Both the position numbers and the translations under genes were made by a program. Below are positions 1 through 10,415 of a stretch of DNA of 60,614 bases, in pieces (the first letter of the stretch is position 1; every line of letters begins with the position of its first letter). Source of the stretch: Halocafeteria seosinensis. Lineage: Eukaryota > Sar > Bigyra > Bicosoecida. The stretch spans positions 1-60,614 of the forward strand of contig LVLI01000284.1 in assembly GCA_001687465.1 (NCBI GenBank). The letters run 5' to 3'. Under the pieces are notes generated by a model. It worked only from the letters and a program-made list of their open reading frames with translations, did not search any database and had not been told where the DNA came from.

Positions 1-1
1 G

Positions 2-1291
2 ATGAATTGCTCTCGTATTCATTGGAAGGATTCTGGATACAATGCGAACTCGCATATCACCTTGCAAGCCAATGAAGAATTCGATGGGAATGATGGAGAG
101 ATTGACTTGTTAGGAATTGAATGTTTCCAAGGTCTTATAGAGGTTGACAATGTTGGCTCATTTGATGAAGCTCCGTTTGTTCATAGAGTGCATACTCGAG
201 ATGGATCTACGAGTATATCTGGTGGCTTCATTGCCAGGGAGAATGCGCAGTATGTAAAAATTGACGGGTGTAGCTCTTCCGGAACTGTACGAGGAACGGA
301 GCCTCCAGGCGCCGATGGCGGTGGAGGCATTTGTGGACGCTTATGTGGATTCATGGGAGAGGTGTTGATTTCCAATTGCTCGTCGAGCGGAAAACTACAA
401 AACTACAAATCAGGCGGAATTGCAGGAGACAAGTTGGGACAAGGAGGTCGAGCTACTATTGTTGATTGCCATTCGACGGGAAATATTGAAGGGGTATCTG
501 CAGGTGGTATTTGTAGTCAATATTGTGGTAGACAAGGAGAAGTATTCATTTCCCGGTGCTATTCAACTGGTGGTATTCTTGGAAGCGGGAGTGGTGGTAT
601 TGCTGGCATACTGACTGCTCATCAAGGTGGGCTACTCCACATAACAAGCTGCTTCTCCACGGGGAATATAGAGGGCAAACAAAGTGGAGGCATCGTCGGT
701 GATCATTCAGGGTCACATGGAGGCACGCTGCATATTATAGATAGTTATTCTAGGGGATCAACCAACGGAACGAGAGCCGGTGGGATTACCGGCGATGGTG
801 CTGGCAAACATGGTGGCTCTTGGTACCTCAACAGGACGTACGCATCTGGGAACATCGTCAATGGCCGTGGAGCAGGAATCGTAGGGTCAGTTTACGATGG
901 ACACGACCCGAGATTTCCAGACCTACCCAACCATGTAGCAGTAAAATTCTCTGTGCACTCTCCTTCAGGGCCTTTAGTGGGGCACGACATCCCCATAGAT
1001 GTGGACAGGGAAGGAAATTCTAACAATCTTACAGATATTACGGGACGACTTCATCATGAAGGGGGGATGCAAATATGGCCAGAAGATGTATGGGCGGTAA
1101 CTGATCCCGAAGAACTTCCAGTTTTAAGGTTTCAATTGCCCATTCCGTCTACAACTCCTGCTCCTACTACTACTCCATCTGAGACTCCGTCAAGCACACA
1201 GTCACCTTCAGCCAGTACGGAATCTCGAGAAATTATCGCTCAGGTGACTGTGCAGGCTGGTAAACGAAGTGTTGTCAATGGAGTAGGGTAA
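2..1291 (+). CDS. GLUG-repeat secreted protein (5' truncated by window edge)
   Basis: About 429 residues are visible. The first in-window ATG is probably internal, because the paralogues at 8263 (-) and 48890 (+) have a signal peptide and a DLR..IL segment just before the matching Cys position. The body holds roughly seven imperfect GLUG-type units of about 28-33 residues. The pattern is a short beta strand, then [CS]-[YFH]-S-[TS]-G-x-I, then a GGI-x-G turn, as expected of a right-handed beta-helix. A domain of about 90 residues precedes the repeats. A short S/T/P-rich stretch (about residues 375-405) and a tail containing GKR follow them. No intron is visible. The family's biochemical role is unknown. 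Cell-surface or secreted location is inferred from the signal peptides of the paralogues. Stop at 1289-1291. Confidence 0.8.
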   Translation: MNCSRIHWKDSGYNANSHITLQANEEFDGNDGEIDLLGIECFQGLIEVDNVGSFDEAPFVHRVHTRDGSTSISGGFIARENAQYVKIDGCSSSGTVRGTEPPGADGGGGICGRLCGFMGEVLISNCSSSGKLQNYKSGGIAGDKLGQGGRATIVDCHSTGNIEGVSAGGICSQYCGRQGEVFISRCYSTGGILGSGSGGIAGILTAHQGGLLHITSCFSTGNIEGKQSGGIVGDHSGSHGGTLHIIDSYSRGSTNGTRAGGITGDGAGKHGGSWYLNRTYASGNIVNGRGAGIVGSVYDGHDPRFPDLPNHVAVKFSVHSPSGPLVGHDIPIDVDREGNSNNLTDITGRLHHEGGMQIWPEDVWAVTDPEELPVLRFQLPIPSTTPAPTTTPSETPSSTQSPSASTESREIIAQVTVQAGKRSVVNGVG

Positions 1292-2007
1292 GGTCCTCAC
1301 TGTGATGAAGTCTTTGCGCCTTCAATTTCGATGCACTGGGATGTATTTATATACAAAGTATACTAACATCGTCACTATGTAGGTGCTTACTTGAACTGAC
1401 TGATTAGTAGTTTTCGGAATACTAGTGTGAAGTCGAGTATGATTCCTATGCAACTCGATCTATGGAGGCTATCTTCGACCTGTTGGCTAATATTCTACAG
1501 GATATATCACTAGGGAAAGAGCAGGCATTCCCATAAGGTACTATGGACGGTAACGCGCACATGCTTACGAGAACCAGATTGGACGATCCTTAGACGTAAC
1601 GACAACAAATCCATCAAGTGCTAGTCCACCGGTACAACGATGGGAGAAGCTCCGCCGCCCAAACCACTGCCCGTTCGATCACATACGAAGACTTTATCAC
1701 CACGCTAAATCACAGCTCTTTTCTACCGTGGGTACGTTGAATGGAATTGCATTGCAATATATTCAACACACCGTTTGAAACAACCCCTGTAAGGCTCTGT
1801 TTGTGAGGGTGTCTTCTGTTAGGCTCCAAGGAATTAGGTCATTTAGCTCCTAAATTTCACGATATTCATTCTGAATATGACTTCCTCGAGTAATTCTTTC
1901 CTTTGCTCCGAATTTCATAAATAACGGCTGTCGCTTATTCAAACAATGAATGCCGCTCTCTGTTCTCCGTGTTCATGCTCGAATGGTTGCTTGAAACGAG
2001 ATTCACT
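1292..2007. other. Intergenic
   Basis: No convincing ORF, RNA gene or repeat was seen. The tail-to-tail spacing of the GLUG gene and the minus-strand gene ending at 2008 makes this a shared 3' flank. Confidence 0.5.
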
Positions 2008-2565
2008 TTACGATCCCAAGCGTTCGTTCATTATCTCTTTCATTGTCTTTCGCCGCGGCTTTGATTTGCCGTCACTTTGCTGTGGGGTATCATCTGCTTG
2101 ATTATCAGCCTGCGTTTCAGTGCCCTGACTAGGCGATCCCTCGGAGTTCTTTGACTCGGAGGCTCGGAGAAGTGGGTTATGCATCAGCTGCACCGCCCCC
2201 TCATTGTCCTTTGCGTTTTCCGGGCTGGTCTTTGAATCTGCAGGAGGTACATCTTTTGCCGCCATTTGCTCAGGGGCAATGCCTTTTGCCCTCAAAAACT
2301 CATTGACTTTGTTAGCAATATGTTTTCTCTGGGCAATATTTTCGCGGTGGATGGACATCTCAACTCGGTAATGCCCATTAACTTGCAAGGAGTCAAATTC
2401 ATCCTCGCATAATTCTTCATTTGAACTACGAAAACGGAGACAAAACTGCAGGACGGACGGCAGATAATAGTTAGCGAGACCCTTGGCGGCAGAGCCTGAT
2501 AAAGCTTCACCGACTTACATCCCTTTTGACTTCACCCAGGTCCTCCCATTTTACCTCCGTGCATT
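2008..2565 (-). CDS. Unrecognised small acidic/charged protein, 5' end unresolved
   Basis: The terminal exon (2445..2008, 146 codons with stop) follows an intron with GTAAGT donor, CTAAC branch-like site and CCTGCAG acceptor. The preceding exon (2565..2519) joins in phase. A further exon near 2693..2651 also fits in phase but needs a weak GTGTCA donor, and no start codon was found. The readable protein begins with a segment containing KWEDLGEVKRD, passes through a charged region (HRENIAQRKHIANKVNEFL), and has a low-complexity tail rich in E, D, S, Q and P that ends in a basic KPRRKTMKEIM motif. I do not recognise the family. Clean splice signals and a frame kept across the joins argue that it is real. 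Confidence 0.45.
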
Positions 2566-2699
2566 CTAATTTTTAGATACTGTCTATCGTCGACTTATCA
2601 GTATGACATACATATTTTCGAGTTACTTCCACTGAGCCATCAGTTGACACTTCTGTAGTCCAGAGTAACGGCAGGGTACTCTTCGTCAACGAACTAGAG

Positions 2700-4159
2700 G
2701 TAGGCGCGTTTCCACTTACGGTACTCGTCAACACTGTGCAAGCAAGGGGCTATAAATACATACAGTGGGCATGGTATGCAAATCTTATACATGTTTTTCC
2801 GCGAAGGATATTGGATAAAGGTGATCGCAGAATCTGATGGCTCATGAACTTCCCACTGCAAAGCGAAATGCACGAGAAAATGTTACCGTTACGAGGCAAT
2901 ATAGGGTTTCTCCCGTAAACCATACTATCCACTGCGATACTCACAGTGTCTTGGTTGTAACATAACGTAGACTTTGTATTGCATCTCTCGGAGAACGTCA
3001 GAAGCAGCGGGGGCCAGCGCGAAGGGCGCGAGATCACTTACCGTTCCGCAGGTCCTGATGGGGCAGAACATGTATTTACATGTACCAATGTTTGGCATCC
3101 TTGCTGAGCTGTATATAAGTGGAGGACATACAAACAACGGAGGCAGGAAGAGCGTCCAGGCTCTCCGGGAGCAGCGTTATAAGGCCCTCCGTGTCTCGGT
3201 CAGAGAAAAAAGTCGCTGAACGGTCCTTGTTCTTGGGATTCTTTTCTCCCTATAACGAAACGTTGCGCTCCTTCTCAGCAGATCTACGCTGCTCTGCAGG
3301 TGCTCTACATTCTCGCCTTATCAACCATACTAGCGTCTAATGAAGTACGAAACAGTGACGCTGTGAAACATTGGCAAGAACTCAGCATCTCCGGATCCCT
3401 GTTAGGTCGCACTGTGCGACTCGCACGCAGTCGCCGCTGATGACATGCACACAAAAGCTGCTACAGTAATTGTATGAGACATCGTCACAAAAGCGATATT
3501 GCAGGAGACATCTCCGGCCTATGTCGTGTGTGAATGGGTCGACGAATGTGGATATTCCAATGAGTACTAGTCGCAACGCCAGCTCGGAGCATTCACAAAC
3601 AGAGAGAATCATCTACTAAAATGTAGTCAGTATGCCTTCAGTTAGTGATATATGCACGCTTATTATACGTATTAGCCTAACAAATACCAGCCATGTGGGG
3701 CGTTTTCTCCAATAGTATACCCTTTCTATTGCATCTCCTCTATCCAAGTAACGTGGTCTGAATATCTGACTGAAGGGCTCACTCACGAGCTTCAATGGCA
3801 ATGCCGAGTCTTGCATACCATTCAATAAGTGGCTTTAGCGTAGGTAGTTGGCCCCACCAGTGATTTTTCGCTGCTTGATGCCCTGCAGAGCCAGAAGTTC
3901 CAGAGTCAACGGATGAGGCAATACTCACGGGTCTGTGTATGCTGGTACAGAGCTCCGCGCCAGATTGTCTGAAGCATACCCGTATAGGAATTTGTCCAAT
4001 ATAGCGATCTGGACGGTCAGTTCCACTGCATATGCATTAGAATGGAACTGGGAGTAGGAACGTTGCTATATGACATCACTTTAAACTACCGGTAGCCGAC
4101 AAACAATACAGCGGAATCATAGCTCGTGTGCGTTGTTTCCCCTTCGACATAAACTGCTC
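2700..4159. other. Intergenic, about 1.4 kb
   Basis: Several short overlapping ORFs lie here, none with domain character or matching splice sites. A TATTTATA-like string near 2747-2756 (minus orientation) could be a core promoter for the gene ending at 2008, but this is not established. Confidence 0.4.
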
Positions 4160-5814
4160 TTACTTCCTGTACACCCGTCTGATGGTCAATTTCCCGCATC
4201 GTACCATTGGAATAATTCTTGTTCCACCAGGTTCTGGGGCCTCAGTCGACTGGTTAGTTTCTCTTGGTGTAGCTGGACTAAATGTGTTAGAAGCTGACGC
4301 ATCTAGCGTCGCTGCGCTAGTGGTGGAAAAAGTGCTAATTGGGCCCTCCGTAGGTGTTACCGTAGCCTCCGGAGTTGATATCGGAGTAGGTGTCGCACTG
4401 TATACCTGAAAACTCAAAATTGGTAAATTTGAAGAATCTCTTCTGTCTCCACTCAGAGTCCAAATGTCACTACTCCACCTTTTCACGTTAGCGAAAAAAT
4501 ATACGGACCCATGAATTTCGTTCAAGTCCCCTGAATTTCCCTTAGATACATTGGAAAGCTTATCGCCACCAACTCCCACCATGAGCGCCCCACTATCACT
4601 GTTGTATACGGAGTAGCACACCTCGATAGAACTATTTGCTCTTATGCTTCCTATGATTCCACCACTTTGCCTGCCCCTAATCGTCCCCGAAGAATACACA
4701 TTCTCGATAAGTACAGTTCCCGTGTCCTGCAGCCACCGCCCTCCTGTCCAGCGACCGGCAATACCTCCTGCTTCATGACCGTAAATGTCTCCGCGGGTAT
4801 AGCAATTCGAAATTCGCACTTCTCCATTATTCTCAGCGCCGCGGTTTCCAATAATACCACCACTGTAATTTGCGTACATGTGTCCGGTGCTGTAGCACTC
4901 TACGACATGCGCCAAACCATCTCTTTGGCCAGCGCTGGCACCAACAATTCCACCGCTGTAGGAAGCACGTTCGAGAATATCCCCAGTGGAGTAGGATCTA
5001 TCAACATAGACCTGTCCTCTGACGAAGCCGGCACGATTTGCACAGATGCTCCACTATATGCACCCGCAATAAGCCCGCTGGAGTATGAACGACTGATGAA
5101 TACTCGACCTTCACTATATCCCGGAAGGTCTCCGCATATTCCTCCCGCATACTTTCCTTCAATGTCTCCGATAGAGTAGCAATTCGTAATATTCACCAAT
5201 CCACACCGATATCCAGTCCACGACCCTGAGATGCCACCTGCGAAGTCACCCACCCTACCAGTAGAAAACGAATTAGAAATCTCCACGTGACCGCTATCAT
5301 GTCCACTTTGGGAACCGCATATACCTGCCGAAGCGAATCCCGAAATTTCCCCAGAGGAGCTACACGTATCTACAATGAAGAATCTCTGAAGCGGCTGTAC
5401 AATGAGCCCGCCGTGCTGGGCTGTCTTTCCATCATTAACATGCAGGTTCCGAATCAACGGAGCATCATGAAAAGATGAAACACTCTCTGCTATCTTAAAT
5501 ACGCCGTTAAAATTTGTTACTCCGTTCAAACTGATCATGTTTCCGTGCTCTACCCCACCGTCAAACATTTCATGTTCTCTCAGCGAAATAAAATCCAGAT
5601 TCGTGTACCCAGCATCGCTCCACACAAGCACACTACAGTTCAACTCAAAGAGACCAAACTCTGGTGAATATCGAAAACATGGAGCGAATCCATTGAGGAT
5701 ATCGGAACGCAAGTCTTTTGCTGCACCGAGAATGTAGCAGCAATGTATACATGTCAACAGTAGCGATATACTCCCAATTGACCTAGGGCCTGGAAGCGAG
5801 TTGGAATTGCACAT
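4160..5814 (-). pseudogene. GLUG-repeat secreted protein with single-base frameshift
   Basis: The start is taken at the Met at 5814, which precedes a hydrophobic signal peptide ending in CYILGAAKDLR. The family N-domain and GLUG units follow in frame to about 5053. There, at the conserved Y-S-G-G-I-C turn, the sequence reads GGAGC where the family needs GGAGGC. One missing G around 5049-5052 throws the frame out. The downstream frame, open to the stop at 4160, carries on with GLUG units, then the S/T/P-rich tail and a basic end (RRVYRK). If bridged, the product would be about 551 residues, like its intact relatives. The lesion could be an assembly error, programmed slippage or early pseudogenisation. 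No other damage is visible, which favours error or recent mutation. Confidence 0.8.
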
Positions 5815-6691
5815 CCCTGCTAATAATATCCGTGCGCTTCGTCGAGTCCTTATAACTTCTTTAGACTTAATAATTTGAACGGAAGTAACCATACGTAGCA
5901 GGATAAAGAGAGGGTCCCACATCTCCGTGGAAGCAGTCTCAACCCGGGTCCCTGGCTCGAAACGACTCCTTCTGAATTATCCAACTCAACAATACTAACA
6001 CTGCCCTACTGGCCCGTTATATGCTGGCTATCCGTAAGATGTTAGTTTATGTCAAACGATGTACATACCCCTTCGTGGCAGGATTAGTGTAGACAGAGCT
6101 TGTGTACAGAATTGGAAGCACAACACTCGTGGCACCGTCCTCGTTGCTTTGGATGAGAACAGCGTCACTGTTCCGAGCATTCCAGCTCCTACGTGAGGGA
6201 TCAAAGATTGATGAAGCTGTGAGGCAACAGGTACCTTCTGATGATTGGCAAATACTACGGTAGAAAGGGATTGCCAGGGGTTGTTTGTTGTTGCCTCGGC
6301 ACTGAGACTCTCACAAGGGAATGGAATGCGACGATGAGGAAGCTGGAACTAAGAGTCCCATGAAATTGCTCCTTCATTCAGAACTTAGGACAATACTTTT
6401 ATCACTGTCACGACTCACTGCAATTAAGTCAGCGTATGGTGAAGCTGAATTGGAGCGTGGCTCCGAGCCAGAAATAAGAAGAAAATGGACGTTCTGCTAT
6501 ACGTGTAGAATGTTTTGGGGAACAAAATTAGGATACCGTACATATGGCTTTCTCCAAACCAAAGGTTTGCTCTCAAGTACGTGGACTTTGTCTAGTCATA
6601 CAGATTACGTTATAAGCGCGATGAATTCCTGCTACTCGTTCTCATTCTACGGCACTTACACCGTGGGAGTACTACTGTAGTCCCTAATCGG
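5815..6691. other. Intergenic between two minus-strand GLUG genes
   Basis: A 119-codon plus-strand ORF (6321-6680) lies here but has no recognisable domain, and its codons look like chance. Nothing else is supported. Confidence 0.4.
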
Positions 6692-8263
6692 CTACATGTC
6701 CTCAATTTTCTTCTGCGTCTTAACCATTCTTTTTGCTCTTTGGGGAGCTAGAGCGACTCTTTGGTACCGATTAACTCGCTTCTTGGAAACCTCGGTTGTT
6801 GACACATTTCCTGGGGAGCTTAGAATTCGCGTCGTTTGGGTAATCGATACCGTTGGTGCCCACGTACCAGAAGGAGAATAAGACGAGGAACTGTAATGTG
6901 CTAGGTGACTAGTAGAGGGCGAAGGTGATGCTCTAGCGGTAAAGGCAGAACTGATAGTACTGGTTGACCTTGACGTTTCTGTTCCGGGAGGTATCGTTGG
7001 TGAAATTGTCCCAGAAGGACTGATAGTCAGTGTTGAAGTCTCTGTTCTGGTCGGTGTTGCCGACGGAGTAGCAGAGGTTGACAGCTGGAACCGAAGAACC
7101 GGCAGCTGCCCACGACTTGCGTCAAGCGCCCATACATCGTTAGACCATACTTGGAGCCCGTCATATTCATACAGTTTCCCCTCGATTTTGGTCAAATTGC
7201 CAGAATTGCCTTCCGAATCACTTGAAAGTTTATCCTTCCCATTCGCTCCCACCAATGGTGTTCCATTATGACCGTCGTATACGGAATACCTAAGCTGTAC
7301 AAGACCGTCTGCATCAGGTTTTATCGAGCCTATAATTCCACCGGACCCAGTGCCTGTGGCTATACCGGACGCGTACGTGTTCTCAATATTGACACCCAGC
7401 GTTGGTTGGTCTACTTGACCTCCTGTATTCCTGCCCGAAATGCCTCCCGCTTGTTCCCCCTGAATATCCCCACAAGAATAGCAATCTCTTACATACACAA
7501 AACCTCCTTCGTTCCCGGCGTTACCACCTATGATACCACCGCCCCATATACCTGTTTCAACGATGTCTCCGGTAGAATACGACTGCGTGATATAAACTTG
7601 TCCGTTCGTGTGCCCACCACCGCTTCCACAAATGCCTCCTCCCCACCGTGCGCCCATAGTACCAGTTGAGTAAGATTTCGTTATGTTGGCAATCCCGTGA
7701 GAAATAGCAAGCTTGTTTCCTGCAATACCCCCTGCCCAATCGCCTAGAATCCTACCTGTAGAATGCGAGTTAGATATCTTTATTTGTCCGTTATGACCAC
7801 TTCGATAGCCACAGATTCCCCCGCTTAAGGCTCCAAGCACGTCTCCTGTCGAACTGCACGAGTCTATTTCGAAGTACTTCTGCTCCTCTCGAACAATGAA
7901 CCCACCATTGTCTGCAGTGGTTCCATTCTTTACATGGACATGCTGAATTAATGGAGCATCCTCGAAGGACACAACGTCACGAGTAATTGCAAACAACCCA
8001 TGAAAACCGATTATTTCACTCAAGTCAATTGGTGCTCCACTACCATCAAACGACTCGTTAGCGCCCAATGAGATATAGTCCTCGCTTCCATAACCATGAT
8101 GCTTCCACACAAAGGGATTACAAGTTACTTCAAACAGTTGCATAGTGGCGATATGACGAAAGCAGGGTTCCGTCGTATCCAAAATGCCACCTCGCAAGTC
8201 TCGAGCTGAACCCAGCGAACAGCAAAGAACAATGACAAGGATTGCTACAGCTGATGATAACAT
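6692..8263 (-). CDS. GLUG-repeat secreted protein, intact
   Basis: This is an intact single-exon reading frame. The frame stays open upstream to 8437, but the Met at 8263 is chosen because it starts a strong signal peptide (MLSSAVAILVIVLCC) aligned with the paralogues. That gives about 523 residues. Order: signal peptide; the family signature DLRGGIL followed by Cys-Phe; an N-domain with an ISLGANESFDG motif; about seven GLUG units with recurring SYSTG and AGGI-x-G; a mucin-like S/T/P-rich tail of about 90 residues; and a basic C-terminal segment containing APQRAKRM. The tail suggests O-glycosylation or wall attachment (inference). It lies head-to-tail with the frameshifted copy at 4160-5814, about 880 nt away, consistent with tandem duplication. 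Confidence 0.85.
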   Translation of the reverse strand: MLSSAVAILVIVLCCSLGSARDLRGGILDTTEPCFRHIATMQLFEVTCNPFVWKHHGYGSEDYISLGANESFDGSGAPIDLSEIIGFHGLFAITRDVVSFEDAPLIQHVHVKNGTTADNGGFIVREEQKYFEIDSCSSTGDVLGALSGGICGYRSGHNGQIKISNSHSTGRILGDWAGGIAGNKLAISHGIANITKSYSTGTMGARWGGGICGSGGGHTNGQVYITQSYSTGDIVETGIWGGGIIGGNAGNEGGFVYVRDCYSCGDIQGEQAGGISGRNTGGQVDQPTLGVNIENTYASGIATGTGSGGIIGSIKPDADGLVQLRYSVYDGHNGTPLVGANGKDKLSSDSEGNSGNLTKIEGKLYEYDGLQVWSNDVWALDASRGQLPVLRFQLSTSATPSATPTRTETSTLTISPSGTISPTIPPGTETSRSTSTISSAFTARASPSPSTSHLAHYSSSSYSPSGTWAPTVSITQTTRILSSPGNVSTTEVSKKRVNRYQRVALAPQRAKRMVKTQKKIEDM

Positions 8264-9124
8264 TCTGAAGCGGCAACTACTGTAATTCCTTCGGTGAGCA
8301 ACGAGAGGTGAGCAATGGTTGCGGCGCAGTCCTTGGAGTGTAATAGGTACTGGAGATAATGCAACGGAAACCCTGGGTTCATGTGCTGGTGCTGTTGTGC
8401 AGCGTTTTAGCTGTCGCGCTACGGCCGACTTCAACACAGTCTGCTGACTACCGGGTTCATTGCCCCCCAGATCATGTCTGCCTTCTCATTGTCCCAGTGA
8501 GGGAAGTAATGTCCAACTGTCGGGAGGCGAATTTGCAAGTCTTTATTGGCGCTCTAATGCAGTGTAATACTGAGTGTATGCGGGTTGGCGTCCATTTGTT
8601 TAGTTCAGTCCCGACAGATCTCAACGATATGATGTCAGCTGCAGCCTGAGATATGTGCAAAAAAACAAGATATCCTTCTTACAACAGCCGCTGACAGCTA
8701 GAATCGCTTAATGATGGTGAATGATGCCCGCAGCACTCTGGGCCGCGGTTCGTTACGCTCCGCTGTTCTGGAAGCAGCAGGAATGCCCCAAGTACCGTAA
8801 GGCGTAGGCTACCTTCAGTATACTATGTACAAGGTAGTTAGATAAACTTATCTTGAACTATGGTTGAATAAATACTTGATCAATACCATCGCCTTTGGGC
8901 TCTGCTTCTCATCAAGAATCTCTTCCGCGATGGTCGAAAAGTTTGTTTGCCCGTTAACCTGCGGGCTCGAACTTTGGAGTTACAGTGGAATACCATGGTA
9001 CAATGGTAGTGTGCTGAGGCTCTAAGGGATGGGAAGAAACATTCACGAATCGATGAGTTATGCATACACCAGCAGTGCTATTCGCCATTAAAAAAAGGGT
9101 GGGGAGTTGTTACACCAACACAAG

Positions 9125-9128
<4 letters not shown>

Positions 9129-9162
<34 letters not shown>
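9129..9162. repeat. (GT)17 microsatellite
   Basis: An uninterrupted GT dinucleotide run of 34 nt follows AAGGTGC. It overlaps chance ORFs encoding runs of Cys-Val, which should be ignored. Confidence 0.95.
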
Positions 9163-9163
<1 letters not shown>

Positions 9164-9533
9164 GGTATTGCTCCCGAGGTGAAGAGACACTCCCTCGGAT
9201 GCGGTCAACTTCCCGGCCGGTGGGCTATCTGTCACATTTGTGTGTGTGTGCACTCCAGTGCTCACGAGATTCATGTATTGAAGTAGCAGTTGTTGCCAGA
9301 GCTAAGACAAGTGGGACTTTTGGCAATGGTGTGTGGGTTCGTCGACTCAGTCATGGCTGTGGATACAGTAGATACCGCGTTCTCAACTTTCGCCAGTACT
9401 TCGTTGCATACACGAGTCCCAAGTAACGTCCGAAGTAATTCCAATGCTTGCCTTGCTTCAAGTTTATCAGTGATCATTGTAGAGTTATGAGCTCTGAATA
9501 AGTCGAAAATGCGTTTTCTATTGCGATTTACTC

Positions 9534-9558
9534 CACACACACACACACACACACACAC
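9534..9558. repeat. (CA)12 microsatellite
   Basis: A CA dinucleotide run of about 25 nt, complementary to the GT run about 370 nt upstream, so the two could pair in single-stranded form. Confidence 0.95.
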
Positions 9559-10415
9559 GAATACGTGTGGGTTTCCGTACGCTCCTTGTTTAAGAGCTGG
9601 ATCAGAGGCGTCTGTTTCAATTCAAAGGGTTCTCACAAACACGCATGATTTCTAGTTATTACTGTAGTTTCCTCGCCAAAACGGGCTGCCAAATCTCCGT
9701 AGCTAACCATGAACCTTGTCTGCGTTTCCTGGGTGGCGCAAGTTATTTGTAGTGTCTGCGGGGTGGAGCGAAGCGGATGGGAGCAATTGCTTCTCCTTTT
9801 CCGTCGTGCATGCAAGAACCATTGAGCTCAGTGATGAGACTACACTGTACCATGGTCTCATCTGGACAGTAGTGAGAACTGAGTGCTCCACATGAGATTT
9901 ACATGTACCCAGTTGGGCTACGGGTCTTCTTGACTCTCAGTCCCGGACATTCAGACTTGAACTTCGCTTCATGTTGTATACCTCTTTCATGTAAAATTTT
10001 GCGTCCTTTGCTGTGTACTTCCAGTTGATACTGTTCCACCGCTCCATGCATGTCTTAAGTAAGAGCTGCACCGCACGTAAGCCAGTCTGATTCACTATCT
10101 GAAGTCGCACGGTGCGACCTCAGGGTTTTTTCCAGATTTCTGGCTGCCAAGATAGAAAGCCAGTTCCGATCTGTATTGGGAGAACAGGGAGCCGCAGTAT
10201 TTCGCATGCTCCACGCATTGACCCCAAACAGAGGGGGGAAATCTTACTTTTTCGGGGCAAAAAATTACCCTACTAAAGTTCACGTGTCGTCGCATCCGCA
10301 TCCCTTCAACCAGAAGAAGCCGTTTAACGGAGCTGCGTCGCTCAGTTCCTCCCCTATTATTCAAGTACCACCCCCAGAAAAACAATATAGAGTGACTGAC
10401 TAAGGATCGAGCACA

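Larger units (their letters stand above)
8264..10415. other. Intergenic, about 2.1 kb, with two dinucleotide repeats
   Basis: This region separates the divergent GLUG gene (-) and NUDT22-like gene (+). Apart from the microsatellites listed separately, only short ORFs without coding character were seen. Confidence 0.5.

Noticed and set aside
2974-3219. Plus-strand ORFs around 3 kb as a possible gene
   Set aside because: Overlapping short frames on both strands with no domain or consistent splice structure.
6321-6680. 119-codon plus-strand ORF between GLUG genes
   Set aside because: No domain, no splice partners and no protein-like pattern; the length is expected by chance in 60 kb.
9133-9558. 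ORFs with poly(Cys-Val) runs
   Set aside because: These are translations of the GT and CA microsatellites.
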